A DNA stretch of 64,000 bases from Lysobacteraceae bacterium. GTDB taxonomy: Bacteria > Pseudomonadota > Gammaproteobacteria > Xanthomonadales > Xanthomonadaceae. Both the position numbers and the translations under genes were made by a program. Under the pieces are notes generated by a model that ran no database searches, was not told where the DNA came from, and saw nothing but the letters and a program-made list of their open reading frames with translations. The stretch covers positions 62,001 through 126,000 of the forward strand of contig JAISFF010000053.1 of assembly GCA_031263725.1 (NCBI GenBank), in the 5' to 3' direction. This document shows positions 18,391 through 27,307 of this stretch, one piece after another. Positions within the stretch are counted from its first letter, which is position 1. Every line of letters starts with the position of its first letter.

Positions 18391-19746
18391 TCAGTCCGTT
18401 CCATCGCCGCCCAGCAAACGCTGCGTCTCGTCGGCCGGCAGCGATTCCACATCGCGCAGCTTGCGTTCGATCGCGCGCGTGCGCACGCCGGTCTTCTCGA
18501 TCTGGCTGCTGGCCTGATCCAGCTTGGACTTGATCGAGTCCAGTATTTCCCCGAACTTGCCGAACTCGGTCTTGGCCGCGCCCAGCACGCGCCAGACTTC
18601 ATCCGAGCGCTTTTCTATCGCCACGGTGCGGAACCCGACCTGCAGGCTGGTCAGCAGCGCAAGCAGCGTGGTGGGACCGGCGATGGTGATGCGCAGATCG
18701 CGCTGCATCGCCTCGAACAGGCCCGGCCGGCGCAGCACTTCGGCATACAGGCTTTCGGTCGGCAGGAACAGAATGGCGAAATCGGTGGTATGCGGAACAG
18801 CGACATATTTGCCGCGGATCCGCCTGGCCTCCTCGCGAACGCTGCGCTCCAGCGCAACTCCGGCCAGCCGCGCCGCCTCCGGGTCGTTGTGTTCCTGTGC
18901 ATCGAGCAGGCGCTCGTAATCCTCGCGCGGAAACTTGGCGTCGACAGGCAGCCAGACCACGCCATCGTCCGCCGTGCCGGGAAGCCGGATCGCGAACTCG
19001 ACGCGCTCGCTGCTGCCGGGAATCGTGGCGACATTGGTGGCGTACTGGTCCGGCGCGAATACCTGCTCCAGCAGCCCTGCCAGCTGCACTTCGCCGAAGA
19101 TGCCGCGCGCGCGCACATTGGTCAGCGCGCGTTGCAGGCCGCCGACATCGGCAGCGAGCTTGTTCATGTCGCCCAGGCCCTGATGCACCTGCGTCAGCAT
19201 CTGCGTGACATTGCCGAAGCTTTCGGTCAGGCGGGTTTCCAGAGTCGCGTGGAGTTTTTCGTCCACGGTCAGGCGCATCTGCTCCAGCTTGGCGGCATTG
19301 TCGGCCTGCAGTTCCTTCAGCCGCGACTCCAGCGTGGCGCGCATTTCCGCGATGCCCTGATGGTTGCGCTGGATCAGCTCGCTGAGCTGCTGGCTCAGCG
19401 TTTCGGTGAAGCGCTGTTGCGATTCGGCGCTTTCCTGGCGGCTGCGGCGCGCATCTTCCCCGAGCGCTTCGCGCAACAGATCCAGCTTCCGGTCGGTGCG
19501 CGCGCCCAGATCGACCAGATTGCGGTTGAAGCCGCTCATCCGTTGTTCCTGCGTCGCCGCGGCACTGTCCAGTTGTTGCCGCAGTTCGGTCCGCCCCGCG
19601 CGCTGCTCCTCGCGCAATGCGTCCTCGACGCGCGCGCGCAGATCGGCCAGCGCCGTATCCGGCCGCCGCAACAGCAATGCCGTCAACAGGATCACGGCCA
19701 GCACGGCCAATCCGATCAGCGCCCACAGCAGAACTTGGATATTCAT
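18391..19746 (-). CDS. rmuC: DNA recombination protein RmuC
   Basis: A 451-residue RmuC-family protein. RmuC limits inversions at short inverted repeats; its fold relates it to nucleases, but its biochemistry is not well defined. The N-terminal membrane segment (about residues 7-27) is followed by a long coiled coil to about residue 200. The RmuC domain then includes GIFGEVQLAGLLEQV, WLPVDAKFPREDYERLL, TTDFAILFLPTESLYAE and AGPTTLLALLTSLQVGF. Length is typical. Confidence 0.92.
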   Translation of the reverse strand: MNIQVLLWALIGLAVLAVILLTALLLRRPDTALADLRARVEDALREEQRAGRTELRQQLDSAAATQEQRMSGFNRNLVDLGARTDRKLDLLREALGEDARRSRQESAESQQRFTETLSQQLSELIQRNHQGIAEMRATLESRLKELQADNAAKLEQMRLTVDEKLHATLETRLTESFGNVTQMLTQVHQGLGDMNKLAADVGGLQRALTNVRARGIFGEVQLAGLLEQVFAPDQYATNVATIPGSSERVEFAIRLPGTADDGVVWLPVDAKFPREDYERLLDAQEHNDPEAARLAGVALERSVREEARRIRGKYVAVPHTTDFAILFLPTESLYAEVLRRPGLFEAMQRDLRITIAGPTTLLALLTSLQVGFRTVAIEKRSDEVWRVLGAAKTEFGKFGEILDSIKSKLDQASSQIEKTGVRTRAIERKLRDVESLPADETQRLLGGDGTD

Positions 19747-19857
19747 AGCGACAGTTTAACGGCGCGATGTCGAATGCAACTTACCATTTCCTTCCGTACA
19801 TGACTTCCCGCGCCGCGCGCCGCAGAATGGTGGTTTTCCGTCTTCGTTCGCCGCGTC

Positions 19858-20475
19858 ATGCAATGGATGGGCATCCAAAACCTGGGCACGTTCATCGGCG
19901 CCGTGCTGGTGTTCCTGGCGCTGCCCGGCCCCGGCACCTTCGCGCTGCTGACCGCCAGCGGCAAACACGGCGTCCGCGCTGGATACGCCACGCTGACAGG
20001 CCTGGCTCTGGGTGACCAGGCGCTGGCGTGGCTGGCCGCGCTCGGAGTCGCGGCGCTGTTGCAGGCCAACCCGACCGCCTTCCACGCCCTGCAATATCTG
20101 GGCGCCGCCTACCTGGTCTGGATCGGCCTGCAGCTGCTGTCGAAGAAGCGCAGCACCGGCGGACCGGTGCGCATGGAGCCGGGCCATTTCCTGCGGCAGG
20201 GTTTCCTGATCTCGGTACTCAACCCGAAGGCGATCATTTTCTACATGGCCTTCTTCCCGCTGTTCATCGATCCGCACAATCATCATGGCCTGTGGACGAT
20301 CGCGGCGATGGCGCTGCTGATCGTGGCGCTCTCGCTGCTGTACTGCTCGGCGCTGATCCTGCTGGGCCACGGCATGAGCCAGCAGGTGCGGCGACATCCG
20401 CGATTGAGCCGCGCCTTGCAGAAACTGGCGGGACTGTGCCTGATCGGCTTCGGCATCCGGCTGGGAATCGGCTGA
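19858..20475 (+). CDS. LysE/RhtB-family amino-acid exporter
   Basis: A 205-residue inner-membrane protein of the LysE/RhtB family, which exports amino acids or related small molecules. The family N-terminus is present (VFLALPGPGTFALLTASGKHG), followed by the loop GLALGDQ, and the signature FLISVLNPKAIIFYMAFFPLFID lies at about residues 118-140. About six membrane segments are visible. The substrate cannot be told from sequence. An alternative ATG is three codons downstream. Confidence 0.88.
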   Translation: MQWMGIQNLGTFIGAVLVFLALPGPGTFALLTASGKHGVRAGYATLTGLALGDQALAWLAALGVAALLQANPTAFHALQYLGAAYLVWIGLQLLSKKRSTGGPVRMEPGHFLRQGFLISVLNPKAIIFYMAFFPLFIDPHNHHGLWTIAAMALLIVALSLLYCSALILLGHGMSQQVRRHPRLSRALQKLAGLCLIGFGIRLGIG

Positions 20476-20516
20476 GCCGCCTGCCTCCTTCATCCAGCAA
20501 AAAACGGCCGGCGTCT

Positions 20517-21314
20517 TCAATCCTCGCCTGCCGGTTCCGGCGGCACCGGCTTCGGTGGGTCTTGCACTGGCTGCCCGTGCTGCAACAACCAGAGCATGAT
20601 CGATTTCTGCCGCACATAGTTGGCGCGGACATAGGCATAGACCAGACCACGCCAGCCATCGAGGAAACCGCCCCGGAACAGATAGCCGCGCCAGAAACGC
20701 CAGGCCGGGGACACGACCAGTTTGATCAGCGAGGCGCGCTTGCCGCGCGCGAACTCGTGTTCGGCCATCATCCGCGCGTAGCGCCCGGTCTTGCTCAGTT
20801 GCTGCATCAGCGAGCGGTAGGGGTAATGGATCAGATCCCCGCCCAGCCCCGCCACCGCACCATCGACGCTGACCGACTCGTGGATCTCGCGTTTGCCGCG
20901 CCAGCCGCCGCGGCGACGGTCGAACAGGCGCAGCACCCTGTCCGGGTAGGCGTTGCCGTGGCGCAGAAAGCGCCCGAAGTAGTCCGGCAGCCGGGGAAAG
21001 CAGTAACCCGCGGCACGGCTGAATCCCGCCGCCCGCTCGCGTTCGATGGACTCGCGCAGCTCGGGGCTGACGCGTTCGTCGGCATCCAGGCACAGCACCC
21101 AGTCGTACCGGGCCTGGGCCACGCAGAAGTCCTTCTGCGTGCGATAACCGTCGAACGGCCGTATCACGACCCGTGCGCCCATGCGCTCGGCGATCTCGCG
21201 GGTACTGTCGGTCGAGCCGGAATCGACCATGATGATGTCATCGCAGAATTCCAGCGAGGCCAGGCAATCACCGATGCGGTCGGCTTCGTTGAACGCGATA
21301 ATGCAGGCCGACAG
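20517..21314 (-). CDS. GT2 glycosyltransferase (WaaE/KdtX-like), unusual start
   Basis: A glycosyltransferase family 2 protein resembling LPS-core enzymes of the WaaE/KdtX type. Motifs are VDSGSTDSTREIAE, WVLCLDADERVSPEL (the DxD-like nucleotide-sugar site) and the C-terminal RGGFLDGWRGLVYAY. The first ATG (21230) begins in the middle of the GT2 fold, at MVDSGSTD. In the same frame, upstream codons to 21314 and beyond read LSACIIAFNEADRIGDCLAS, the typical N-terminal strand and helix, but no ATG, GTG or TTG occurs before the in-frame TAG at 21371-21369. The coordinate given uses a CTG; an ATC at 21353 is the other candidate. Confidence 0.75.
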   Translation of the reverse strand: MSACIIAFNEADRIGDCLASLEFCDDIIMVDSGSTDSTREIAERMGARVVIRPFDGYRTQKDFCVAQARYDWVLCLDADERVSPELRESIERERAAGFSRAAGYCFPRLPDYFGRFLRHGNAYPDRVLRLFDRRRGGWRGKREIHESVSVDGAVAGLGGDLIHYPYRSLMQQLSKTGRYARMMAEHEFARGKRASLIKLVVSPAWRFWRGYLFRGGFLDGWRGLVYAYVRANYVRQKSIMLWLLQHGQPVQDPPKPVPPEPAGED

Positions 21315-21351
21315 CGGCGTGCGCTGTGACGACGAACCGGGTGCGGGCGTG

Positions 21352-22407
21352 ATGGAAACGATGGGCGACTACCTGCTGTTTGCGACCGAAAGATACGGTT
21401 TGCCCATTGTGCAACCGTTGGCTGAAGCTTTGCACGCCCAGGGCGCGCGCGTACACGCCCTGTTCGTCCGTGGCGCGGCGGGAATGGCCTTGCCCGATTT
21501 CATCCGCCCGCTGGATGTCCGCGCGGCGGTGGCGCTGAAGCCGCGAGCGGTATTCAGCGCGGCCAACGATGTGCCGACCTTCATCGGCGGCGCCAAGGTG
21601 CAGCTGTTCCACGGCTTCAATGTGGAGAAGCGCTCCGATTCGCGCGGCCATTTCCGCGTGCGCGGCCTGTTCGATCTGTATTGCACGCAGGGACCGGCGA
21701 CCACGCAGCCGTTCCAGGCGCTGTCGATGCAACAGGGCCATTTCGTCGTCGTCGAAACCGGCTGGCCGAAACTTGACCCGCTGTTCCGCGATGATGGCGG
21801 CGTTGCCGCACGATTGCGCGCGCCGGCGCGGGACCGTCCGGTGGTGATGTTCGGCTCCACCTTCACCGAACACCTCAGCGCCGCACCGCGCCTGCACGAA
21901 GCCATCGCCGCCGAAATCGCGCGCGGCGACCGCTACTGGCTGCTGACCCTGCACCCGAAATGCCCGCCCGAACTGTTCGGGCGCTATCGCGCTCTGACCG
22001 GCGCCAATGCGGCCTTCGTCGAACCGGAAGCCCTGGTCAGCGCTGAACGCGCCGCCGATGTGCTGGTCGCCGATACCTCGTCGATCGTGTCCGAGTTCGT
22101 GGTCCAGCACAAACCGGTCGTGACCTTCCGCAACCGCGCGCCCAAGCCGCACATGCTCGACTTCGACGATCCCGCGCGCCTGCCCGAGATGCTGGCGCAG
22201 GCTTTCGCGCCTTCGGAGGAACTGCAGGCGGCGATCGTCAGCTATGCCGATTCGATCCACCCCTATCGCGACGGCCGCTCCTCCGAACGGGTCATCGCCG
22301 CGACCGGGGATTTTCTCGTCGGCCGTCTGGGCCGCCTCAAGCGCAAGCCGCTGAGCGGCTGGTGGCGAGGAGTACGGATGCGCAAGGAACTGGGCTATCG
22401 GGGTTAG
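21352..22407 (+). CDS. CDP-glycerol glycerophosphotransferase-like protein
   Basis: A 351-residue protein resembling the CDP-glycerol glycerophosphotransferase (teichoic acid polymerase-like) family in overall fold and motifs. Key segments are LFHGFNVEKRSDSRGHFRVRG, PVVMFGSTFTEHLSAAP, LTLHPKCPPELF and VADTSSIVSEFVVQHKPVVTFRN. In Gram-negatives such proteins are usually surface-polysaccharide transferases; the actual substrate is unknown. ATG codons at 21352 and 21361 are both possible. It is divergent from, and nearly overlaps, the GT2 gene, so the two may work on the same surface glycan. Confidence 0.7.
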   Translation: METMGDYLLFATERYGLPIVQPLAEALHAQGARVHALFVRGAAGMALPDFIRPLDVRAAVALKPRAVFSAANDVPTFIGGAKVQLFHGFNVEKRSDSRGHFRVRGLFDLYCTQGPATTQPFQALSMQQGHFVVVETGWPKLDPLFRDDGGVAARLRAPARDRPVVMFGSTFTEHLSAAPRLHEAIAAEIARGDRYWLLTLHPKCPPELFGRYRALTGANAAFVEPEALVSAERAADVLVADTSSIVSEFVVQHKPVVTFRNRAPKPHMLDFDDPARLPEMLAQAFAPSEELQAAIVSYADSIHPYRDGRSSERVIAATGDFLVGRLGRLKRKPLSGWWRGVRMRKELGYRG

Positions 22408-22600
22408 TCTGGCGGCCTTCGTCGGCCCGCTTCGGAAAACGCCGCGAGGTGTCGCTTCAGCAAACGGCATCGACCGGCAACCCAGACCCGTTCCAGCTGG
22501 CGGGAAACCACTCCTTTATCGCTGCACTTTGACAAGAAATCTTGCGCTGCCAAAACACAGCCAGACGGGCAGTAGGCGTTCAGCTGGTGGGGCACGGATC

Positions 22601-22632
22601 AGAAAAGCGGAACCGATCGGCTCCGCTTTTCT
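22601..22632. terminator. bidirectional rho-independent terminator
   Basis: A perfect 11-bp stem, AGAAAAGCGGA with TCCGCTTTTCT, encloses a 10-nt loop containing CCGATCGG. T-rich tracts lie on both outer sides, so it can end aceA (minus strand) and the plus-strand gene ending at 22407. The rest of 22408-22684 shows no gene. Confidence 0.85.
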
Positions 22633-22684
22633 TTGCATCGATCACCGACGGCCTTTCTGCTGCCCGTCCTGTCCAACCGAACGA

Positions 22685-23965
22685 TCAACCGTGAAACTGC
22701 TCTTCCTCGGTCGAGCCAGTCAGCGCGGTGGTCGAGGACTGGCCCTGCTGGATCGCCTGGGTCACAGCATCGAAGTAGCCGGTGCCGACTTCGCGCTGGT
22801 GGCGCACGGCGGTGAAGCCGCGCTCGGCGGCGGCGAACTCGGCCTGCTGCAGTTCGACGAAGGCTTTCATCTGCTCGCGGGCATAACCGTAAGCCAGGTT
22901 GAACATCGAGTAGTTCAGCGAGTGGAAGCCGGCCAGCGTGATGAACTGGAATTTGTAGCCGTACTTGGCGATTTCCTTCTGGAACTTGGCGATACTTGCG
23001 TCGTCCAGGTTCTTCTTCCAGTTGAAGCTCGGCGAGCAGTTGTAAGCCAGCATCTTGCCGGGGAACTTGGCATGGATGGCTTCGGCGAACTTGCGCGCGA
23101 ATTCCAGGTCCGGCTTGCCGGTCTCGCACCAGACCAGATCGGCGTACGACGCATAGGCCAGGCCGCGGCTGATCGACTGCTCCAGGCCGTTGCGGGTGCG
23201 GTAGAAACCTTCCGCGGTACGTTCGCCGGTGCAGAACGGCTTGTCGTTGTCGTCGATGTCGCTGGTCAGCAGATCGGCCGCCTCGGCGTCGGTACGGGCG
23301 ACCAGCAGAGTCGGCACGCCCATGACATCGGAAGCCAGGCGCGCGGCGTTGAGCTTCTCGACCGCCTCGCGGGTCGGGACCAATACCTTGCCGCCCATGT
23401 GGCCGCACTTCTTGACCGAAGCCAGCTGATCCTCGAAGTGCACGCCGGAAGCGCCGGCCTCGATCATGCCCTTCATCAGCTCGAACGCGTTCAGCACGCC
23501 GCCGAAGCCGGCTTCGGCATCGGCCACGATCGGCTGCAGGAAGTCGATGCTGTCATCGCCTTCGGCGTGGTACAGCTGGTCGGCGCGCAACAGCGCGTTA
23601 TTGATGCGCTTGACCACGGCCGGCACCGAATCGGCCGGATACAGCGACTGGTCCGGATACATCTGGCCGGCCAGGTTGGCGTCGGCGGCGACCTGCCAGC
23701 CGGACAGGTAGATGGCCTTGAGGCCGGCCTTGACCTGCTGCATGGCCTGGTTGCCGGTCAGCGCGCCCAGCGCGTTGATGAAGTCTTCCTTCTGCAGGTA
23801 GTTCCACAGCTTCTCGGCGCCCAGTTTGGCGATCGAGTGCTCGACCGGAATCGTGCCGCGCAGGCGCACCACGTCCTCGGCGGTGTAGTTGCGGGTCACG
23901 CCCTTCCAGCGCGGGTTGGTTTCCCAGTCCTTCTTGATTTCTGCGGCGGTTTTCATCGTGGTCAT
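22685..23965 (-). CDS. aceA: isocitrate lyase
   Basis: A 426-residue isocitrate lyase that splits isocitrate into succinate and glyoxylate, the first glyoxylate-shunt step. The catalytic motif K185-K-C-G-H-M (KKCGHMGG) is present, together with [22 protein letters not shown], and the segments [15 protein letters not shown] and [15 protein letters not shown]. Length is typical of the short bacterial form. The ATG at 23965 follows a GGGAG ribosome-binding sequence. It lies 61 bp after aceB, so the pair forms an aceBA operon. Confidence 0.96.
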   Translation of the reverse strand: MTTMKTAAEIKKDWETNPRWKGVTRNYTAEDVVRLRGTIPVEHSIAKLGAEKLWNYLQKEDFINALGALTGNQAMQQVKAGLKAIYLSGWQVAADANLAGQMYPDQSLYPADSVPAVVKRINNALLRADQLYHAEGDDSIDFLQPIVADAEAGFGGVLNAFELMKGMIEAGASGVHFEDQLASVKKCGHMGGKVLVPTREAVEKLNAARLASDVMGVPTLLVARTDAEAADLLTSDIDDNDKPFCTGERTAEGFYRTRNGLEQSISRGLAYASYADLVWCETGKPDLEFARKFAEAIHAKFPGKMLAYNCSPSFNWKKNLDDASIAKFQKEIAKYGYKFQFITLAGFHSLNYSMFNLAYGYAREQMKAFVELQQAEFAAAERGFTAVRHQREVGTGYFDAVTQAIQQGQSSTTALTGSTEEEQFHG

Positions 23966-24026
23966 TGGATACTCCCAGGTAAATTTGAATCCGGTTGGAA
24001 CTTCGAAACGGTTATGCGGGAACGCC

Positions 24027-25655
24027 TCAGTCGATCTGTTGATAGGCCGGCAAGGTCAGGAAGTCGACCAGATCGTCGCGACGGCTCAGCTCGCTGAGCA
24101 GGTTGATCGCGGCATCGATGCGGTCGCCTCCCGGCATGGCGCTGCGGTCGCCCAGGCGCGACGGCAGGTTGCGCAGCACGCTGTCGAACAGCGCGAAGTC
24201 GATCTGCGTGCCATCGTTCAGATGGGTATCGCCGGCATGCAGCCATTGCCACAACTGCGAGCGCGAGATTTCGGCGGTGGCGGCGTCTTCCATCAGGTTG
24301 TGGATCGGCACGCAGCCGTTGCCGTCCAGCCAAGCCGCCAGATAGCACACGCAGACCTCGACATTGCCTTCGAAACCCTCGCGGGTAATGGTGCCTGCGC
24401 TGGGACGGATCAGGTCGTCGCGGGTGACGTGCACGTCCTCGCGCAGCTTGGCGTGCTGGTTCGGCGTAGGCATGTACTCGTCGAAGATCGCCATCGCCAC
24501 CGGAATCAGCGCCGGATGCGCGACCCAGGTGCCGTCGTGGCCGGCAGTCACTTCGCGCAGCTTGTCGGCGCGGACGCGGGCCATCGCCTGCTCGTTGGCG
24601 GCTTCGTCGTCGTTGATCGGAATCTGCGCCGCCATGCCGCCCATCGCATGCGCGCCACGGCGGTGACAGGTCTGGATCAGCAGTTCCGAATAGGATTTCA
24701 GGAACGGCTGGGTCATGGTCACCTGGCCACGCTCGGGCAGCACCCGATCCCGGTGACGGCGGAAAGTCTTGATGTAGGAGAAGATGTAGTCCCAGCGGCC
24801 GCAGTTCAGGCCGACGCCGCGGTTGCGCAGCGCATGCAGGATTTCGTGCATCTCGAACACCGCCGGCAGCGTCTCGATCAGCACGGTCACCTTCATCTGG
24901 CCCTGCGGCAGGCCCAGCATGGCCTCGACATGCGCCAGCGCGGTTTCCCACAGTGCCGCCTCCTCCATGCTCTGCAGCTTGGGCAGGTAGAAATAGGGGC
25001 CGCGATCCTTGGCCATCAGCGCCCTGGCGTTGTGATAGGCGAACACGGCCATGTCGAACAGGCCGCCGGCCATCGGCTCGCCGTCGACCAGCACATGCTT
25101 CTCGTCCAGGTGCCAGCCGCGCGGCCGCACGATCAACACCGCCTGCTGCTCGAACGGCTTCAGCGCGTACTGCTTGCCCGTGTTCGGCGCGGTGAAGGTC
25201 AGGCTGCCTTCGACGGCGCCGATCAGGGCGCGCTGGCCGATGATCTGGTTCTCCCAAGTCGGGGAGGTCGAATCCTCGAAGTCGGCCATGTAGACCTTGG
25301 CGCCGGAATTCAGTGCATTGATGACCATCTTTGGATCGACCGGTCCGGTGATCTCGACGCGGCGGTCCTGCAACGCCTGCGGAACCAGCGCCACTTTCCA
25401 GTCGCCTTCGCGGATCTCGCGGGTATCCTCGCGGAAGTCGGGCAGGCCACCGCCGTCGAAGAACGCTTGGCGCTCGCGGCGCTTCGCCAGCAACGCCCGA
25501 CGTTCCGGTTCGACGGCGCGGTGCAGGGAGACCAGCAGGCCCAGCAATGGCGCCGGCAGGATCTGCTCTTGGCCGGCCAGCCTGGCGGCAAGCGTGAGTC
25601 CGGCCGTGGGGCGTCCATTCGTTGAAGCGGGCGAACTGGCGATTGCGAAGGACAT
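24027..25655 (-). CDS. aceB: malate synthase A
   Basis: A 542-residue malate synthase A that condenses glyoxylate and acetyl-CoA into malate. Family segments are [73 protein letters not shown] and [15 protein letters not shown] lies a few bases before the ATG at 25655, which fixes the start although the frame stays open upstream. It is the first gene of aceBA, and its promoter region is shared with the divergent LysR gene. Confidence 0.95.
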   Translation of the reverse strand: MSFAIASSPASTNGRPTAGLTLAARLAGQEQILPAPLLGLLVSLHRAVEPERRALLAKRRERQAFFDGGGLPDFREDTREIREGDWKVALVPQALQDRRVEITGPVDPKMVINALNSGAKVYMADFEDSTSPTWENQIIGQRALIGAVEGSLTFTAPNTGKQYALKPFEQQAVLIVRPRGWHLDEKHVLVDGEPMAGGLFDMAVFAYHNARALMAKDRGPYFYLPKLQSMEEAALWETALAHVEAMLGLPQGQMKVTVLIETLPAVFEMHEILHALRNRGVGLNCGRWDYIFSYIKTFRRHRDRVLPERGQVTMTQPFLKSYSELLIQTCHRRGAHAMGGMAAQIPINDDEAANEQAMARVRADKLREVTAGHDGTWVAHPALIPVAMAIFDEYMPTPNQHAKLREDVHVTRDDLIRPSAGTITREGFEGNVEVCVCYLAAWLDGNGCVPIHNLMEDAATAEISRSQLWQWLHAGDTHLNDGTQIDFALFDSVLRNLPSRLGDRSAMPGGDRIDAAINLLSELSRRDDLVDFLTLPAYQQID

Positions 25656-25704
25656 GGCGATCTCCAATGGAATCTGGATGGGACGGGTAACTTGCCCAAC
25701 GGAC

Positions 25705-25732
25705 CATATATTTAACAAAACAGTTTTTGCAA
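25705..25732 (-). promoter_or_regulatory. candidate aceBA promoter
   Basis: Read on the minus strand, TTGCAA (25732-25727) and TATATG (25710-25705) are separated by 16 bp, giving a start near 25699 and a leader of about 45 nt before aceB. The dyad at 25740-25756 lies just upstream of the -35, centred near -49, a usual LysR-type activation position. Confidence 0.4.
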
Positions 25733-25739
25733 TGTGAAA

Positions 25740-25756
25740 TATAAGATTTGCTTATA
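25740..25756. promoter_or_regulatory. LysR-type operator-like dyad
   Basis: TATAAG-N5-CTTATA is a perfect inverted repeat in the 112-bp gap between aceB and the LysR gene. It has the T-N11-A character of LysR-type binding sites. It lies 11 bp before the regulator's ATG and just upstream of the proposed aceBA -35, suiting both autorepression and aceBA control. Confidence 0.5.
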
Positions 25757-25767
25757 AACTATGGCAA

Positions 25768-26736
25768 ATGAGTACCAGCAAACCTGTAACTCCCCGTTTT
25801 CCCTACAAGTCGGACCGGCTGAAACCACTGCGCGCGTTTTGCCAAACCGTCCGTCTGGGTTCGGTTTCGCGCGCTTCCGAAGCCCTGTTCGTCAGCCAGC
25901 CGGCAGTGACCCTGCAATTGCAGGCGCTGGAGCGCGAGCTGGGAGTCACCCTGTTCGAGCGGGCCGGGCGCCGTCTCAGCCCCACCCGCGAAGGCCAATT
26001 GCTGTACGACATGGTGCTGCCCCTGGTCGAACGCCTGGACAGCCTGGAGACGGATTTCCGCGACAAAGTCCGCGGCATGGATGCCGGCGAACTCAGGATC
26101 GCCGCCAACAGCTCGACCATCCTGTATCTGCTGCCGAAGATCGTGGAGAACTTCCGCGCACGGCATCCGGAAGTGCGCCTGACCCTGCACAACGCGATCA
26201 CCGCCGACGGGACCGACCTGCTGCGCGCGGATGCCGTGGATCTGTCCGTCGGCTCGATGCTGGATACCCCCGCCGATCTCAGCTACGAGCCGGTCTATCG
26301 CTTCGAGCAGGTCTTGATCATGCCGCCGGGACATGCCCTGGCCACGATCCCGCAGCTGACCCTGAACGATCTGTCGCCCTACCCGCTGATCCTGCCGCCC
26401 AGGCGGCAGGTGACCTGGCGGCTGGTCGACCTGGTGTTCCAGCAGAATCGCGTGCCCTACAGCGTGGCGCTGGAAGTCGGCGGCTGGGAGGTCATCAAGC
26501 AGTACGTGACGATGGGGATGGGCATCTCGATCGTGCCGACGATCTGTCTGACCGACGCCGAACGCGGCCGCATCGTGACCCGCTCCCTGAGCAAGTACTT
26601 TCCTCCGCGCAGCTACGGCGTCGTCGTGCGCAAAGGACGCTACCTGTCACCGCAGGCGCGCGCCTTCGTCGAGCTGATCAAACCGGATCTGTTCGCCCCG
26701 CGCGAATACGATCAACCGGGGCATTCGGAGAGGTAG
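25768..26736 (+). CDS. LysR-family transcription regulator, probably of aceBA
   Basis: A 322-residue LysR-type regulator. The winged helix-turn-helix lies at about residues 18-77, with SVSRASEALFVSQPAVTLQLQ as its core and the usual LGVTLFERAGRRLSPTREG following. The C-terminal co-inducer domain begins near ELRIAANSSTILYLLPKIVE. It is transcribed divergently from aceBA and shares a 112-bp intergenic region containing a perfect TATAAG-N5-CTTATA dyad. By LysR convention it is the likely regulator of the glyoxylate shunt; the effector is unknown. Confidence 0.88.
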   Translation: MSTSKPVTPRFPYKSDRLKPLRAFCQTVRLGSVSRASEALFVSQPAVTLQLQALERELGVTLFERAGRRLSPTREGQLLYDMVLPLVERLDSLETDFRDKVRGMDAGELRIAANSSTILYLLPKIVENFRARHPEVRLTLHNAITADGTDLLRADAVDLSVGSMLDTPADLSYEPVYRFEQVLIMPPGHALATIPQLTLNDLSPYPLILPPRRQVTWRLVDLVFQQNRVPYSVALEVGGWEVIKQYVTMGMGISIVPTICLTDAERGRIVTRSLSKYFPPRSYGVVVRKGRYLSPQARAFVELIKPDLFAPREYDQPGHSER

Positions 26737-26781
26737 CCATTGCACGCGGGCAGGTTTCCCCGGCATCGCGGCGGCTTTGCT

Positions 26782-27180
26782 TCAAATCCCGAAATTCCGG
26801 ACCCCGAAGCTGTTGAGGTAGAACAGCAATCCGCTTCCGCTTGCCAGCAGCATGCAGGAAATGACGGCGCCAAGCCTGGCGTATTTGCGGTTGCGGAACT
26901 TCCTGCGCATGCCGCTCAGCCCCATGAGCAGGGTAATCAGCGCCAGCAACATGCAAAGTATCAATGGCGCGGCGACCACCATCGCCGCGGCGGAGCCGTC
27001 CAGTGCATGTGGAGACTCCTGCAACAGCCAGCGAACCGCCAAGCACATGCCCAGCATCACCAGCCCAATGATTATGCTGAGGACGAAAGCCGAGCGGCCC
27101 GATCCGGGAAGCTGCGGCTCGGCAGCGGCCATGAATTCCTCGCCGCCGCCATCAAAAGAAGAACTGTCCAGATCCCGCAT
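26782..27180 (-). CDS. small membrane protein of unknown function
   Basis: A 132-residue protein with an acidic, Gly/Ser-rich N-terminus (residues 1-30) and three hydrophobic segments at about 33-52, 66-90 and 104-122. A basic cluster RRKFRNRKYAR precedes the last segment. Conserved function is not recognised. An ATG four codons upstream (27192) is also possible. It converges with the LysR gene. Confidence 0.65.
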   Translation of the reverse strand: MRDLDSSSFDGGGEEFMAAAEPQLPGSGRSAFVLSIIIGLVMLGMCLAVRWLLQESPHALDGSAAAMVVAAPLILCMLLALITLLMGLSGMRRKFRNRKYARLGAVISCMLLASGSGLLFYLNSFGVRNFGI

Positions 27181-27307
27181 CGAAACCCCCAATTAGCCGA
27201 CATCGGAAGGCGAACGCAGCGCGTCTTTCTTCCGTGTCCGATTCCCCCTGTCGGGCAAGCCGATCCACTCGCCCGCCCATATCAAACACATGGCACCGCG
27301 AAACGCA

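Noticed and set aside
18014..18391. A 125-codon minus-strand frame after rmuC
   Set aside because: Cys/Arg/Ser-rich composition, no ribosome-binding site and overlap with the small plus-strand frame; likely chance.
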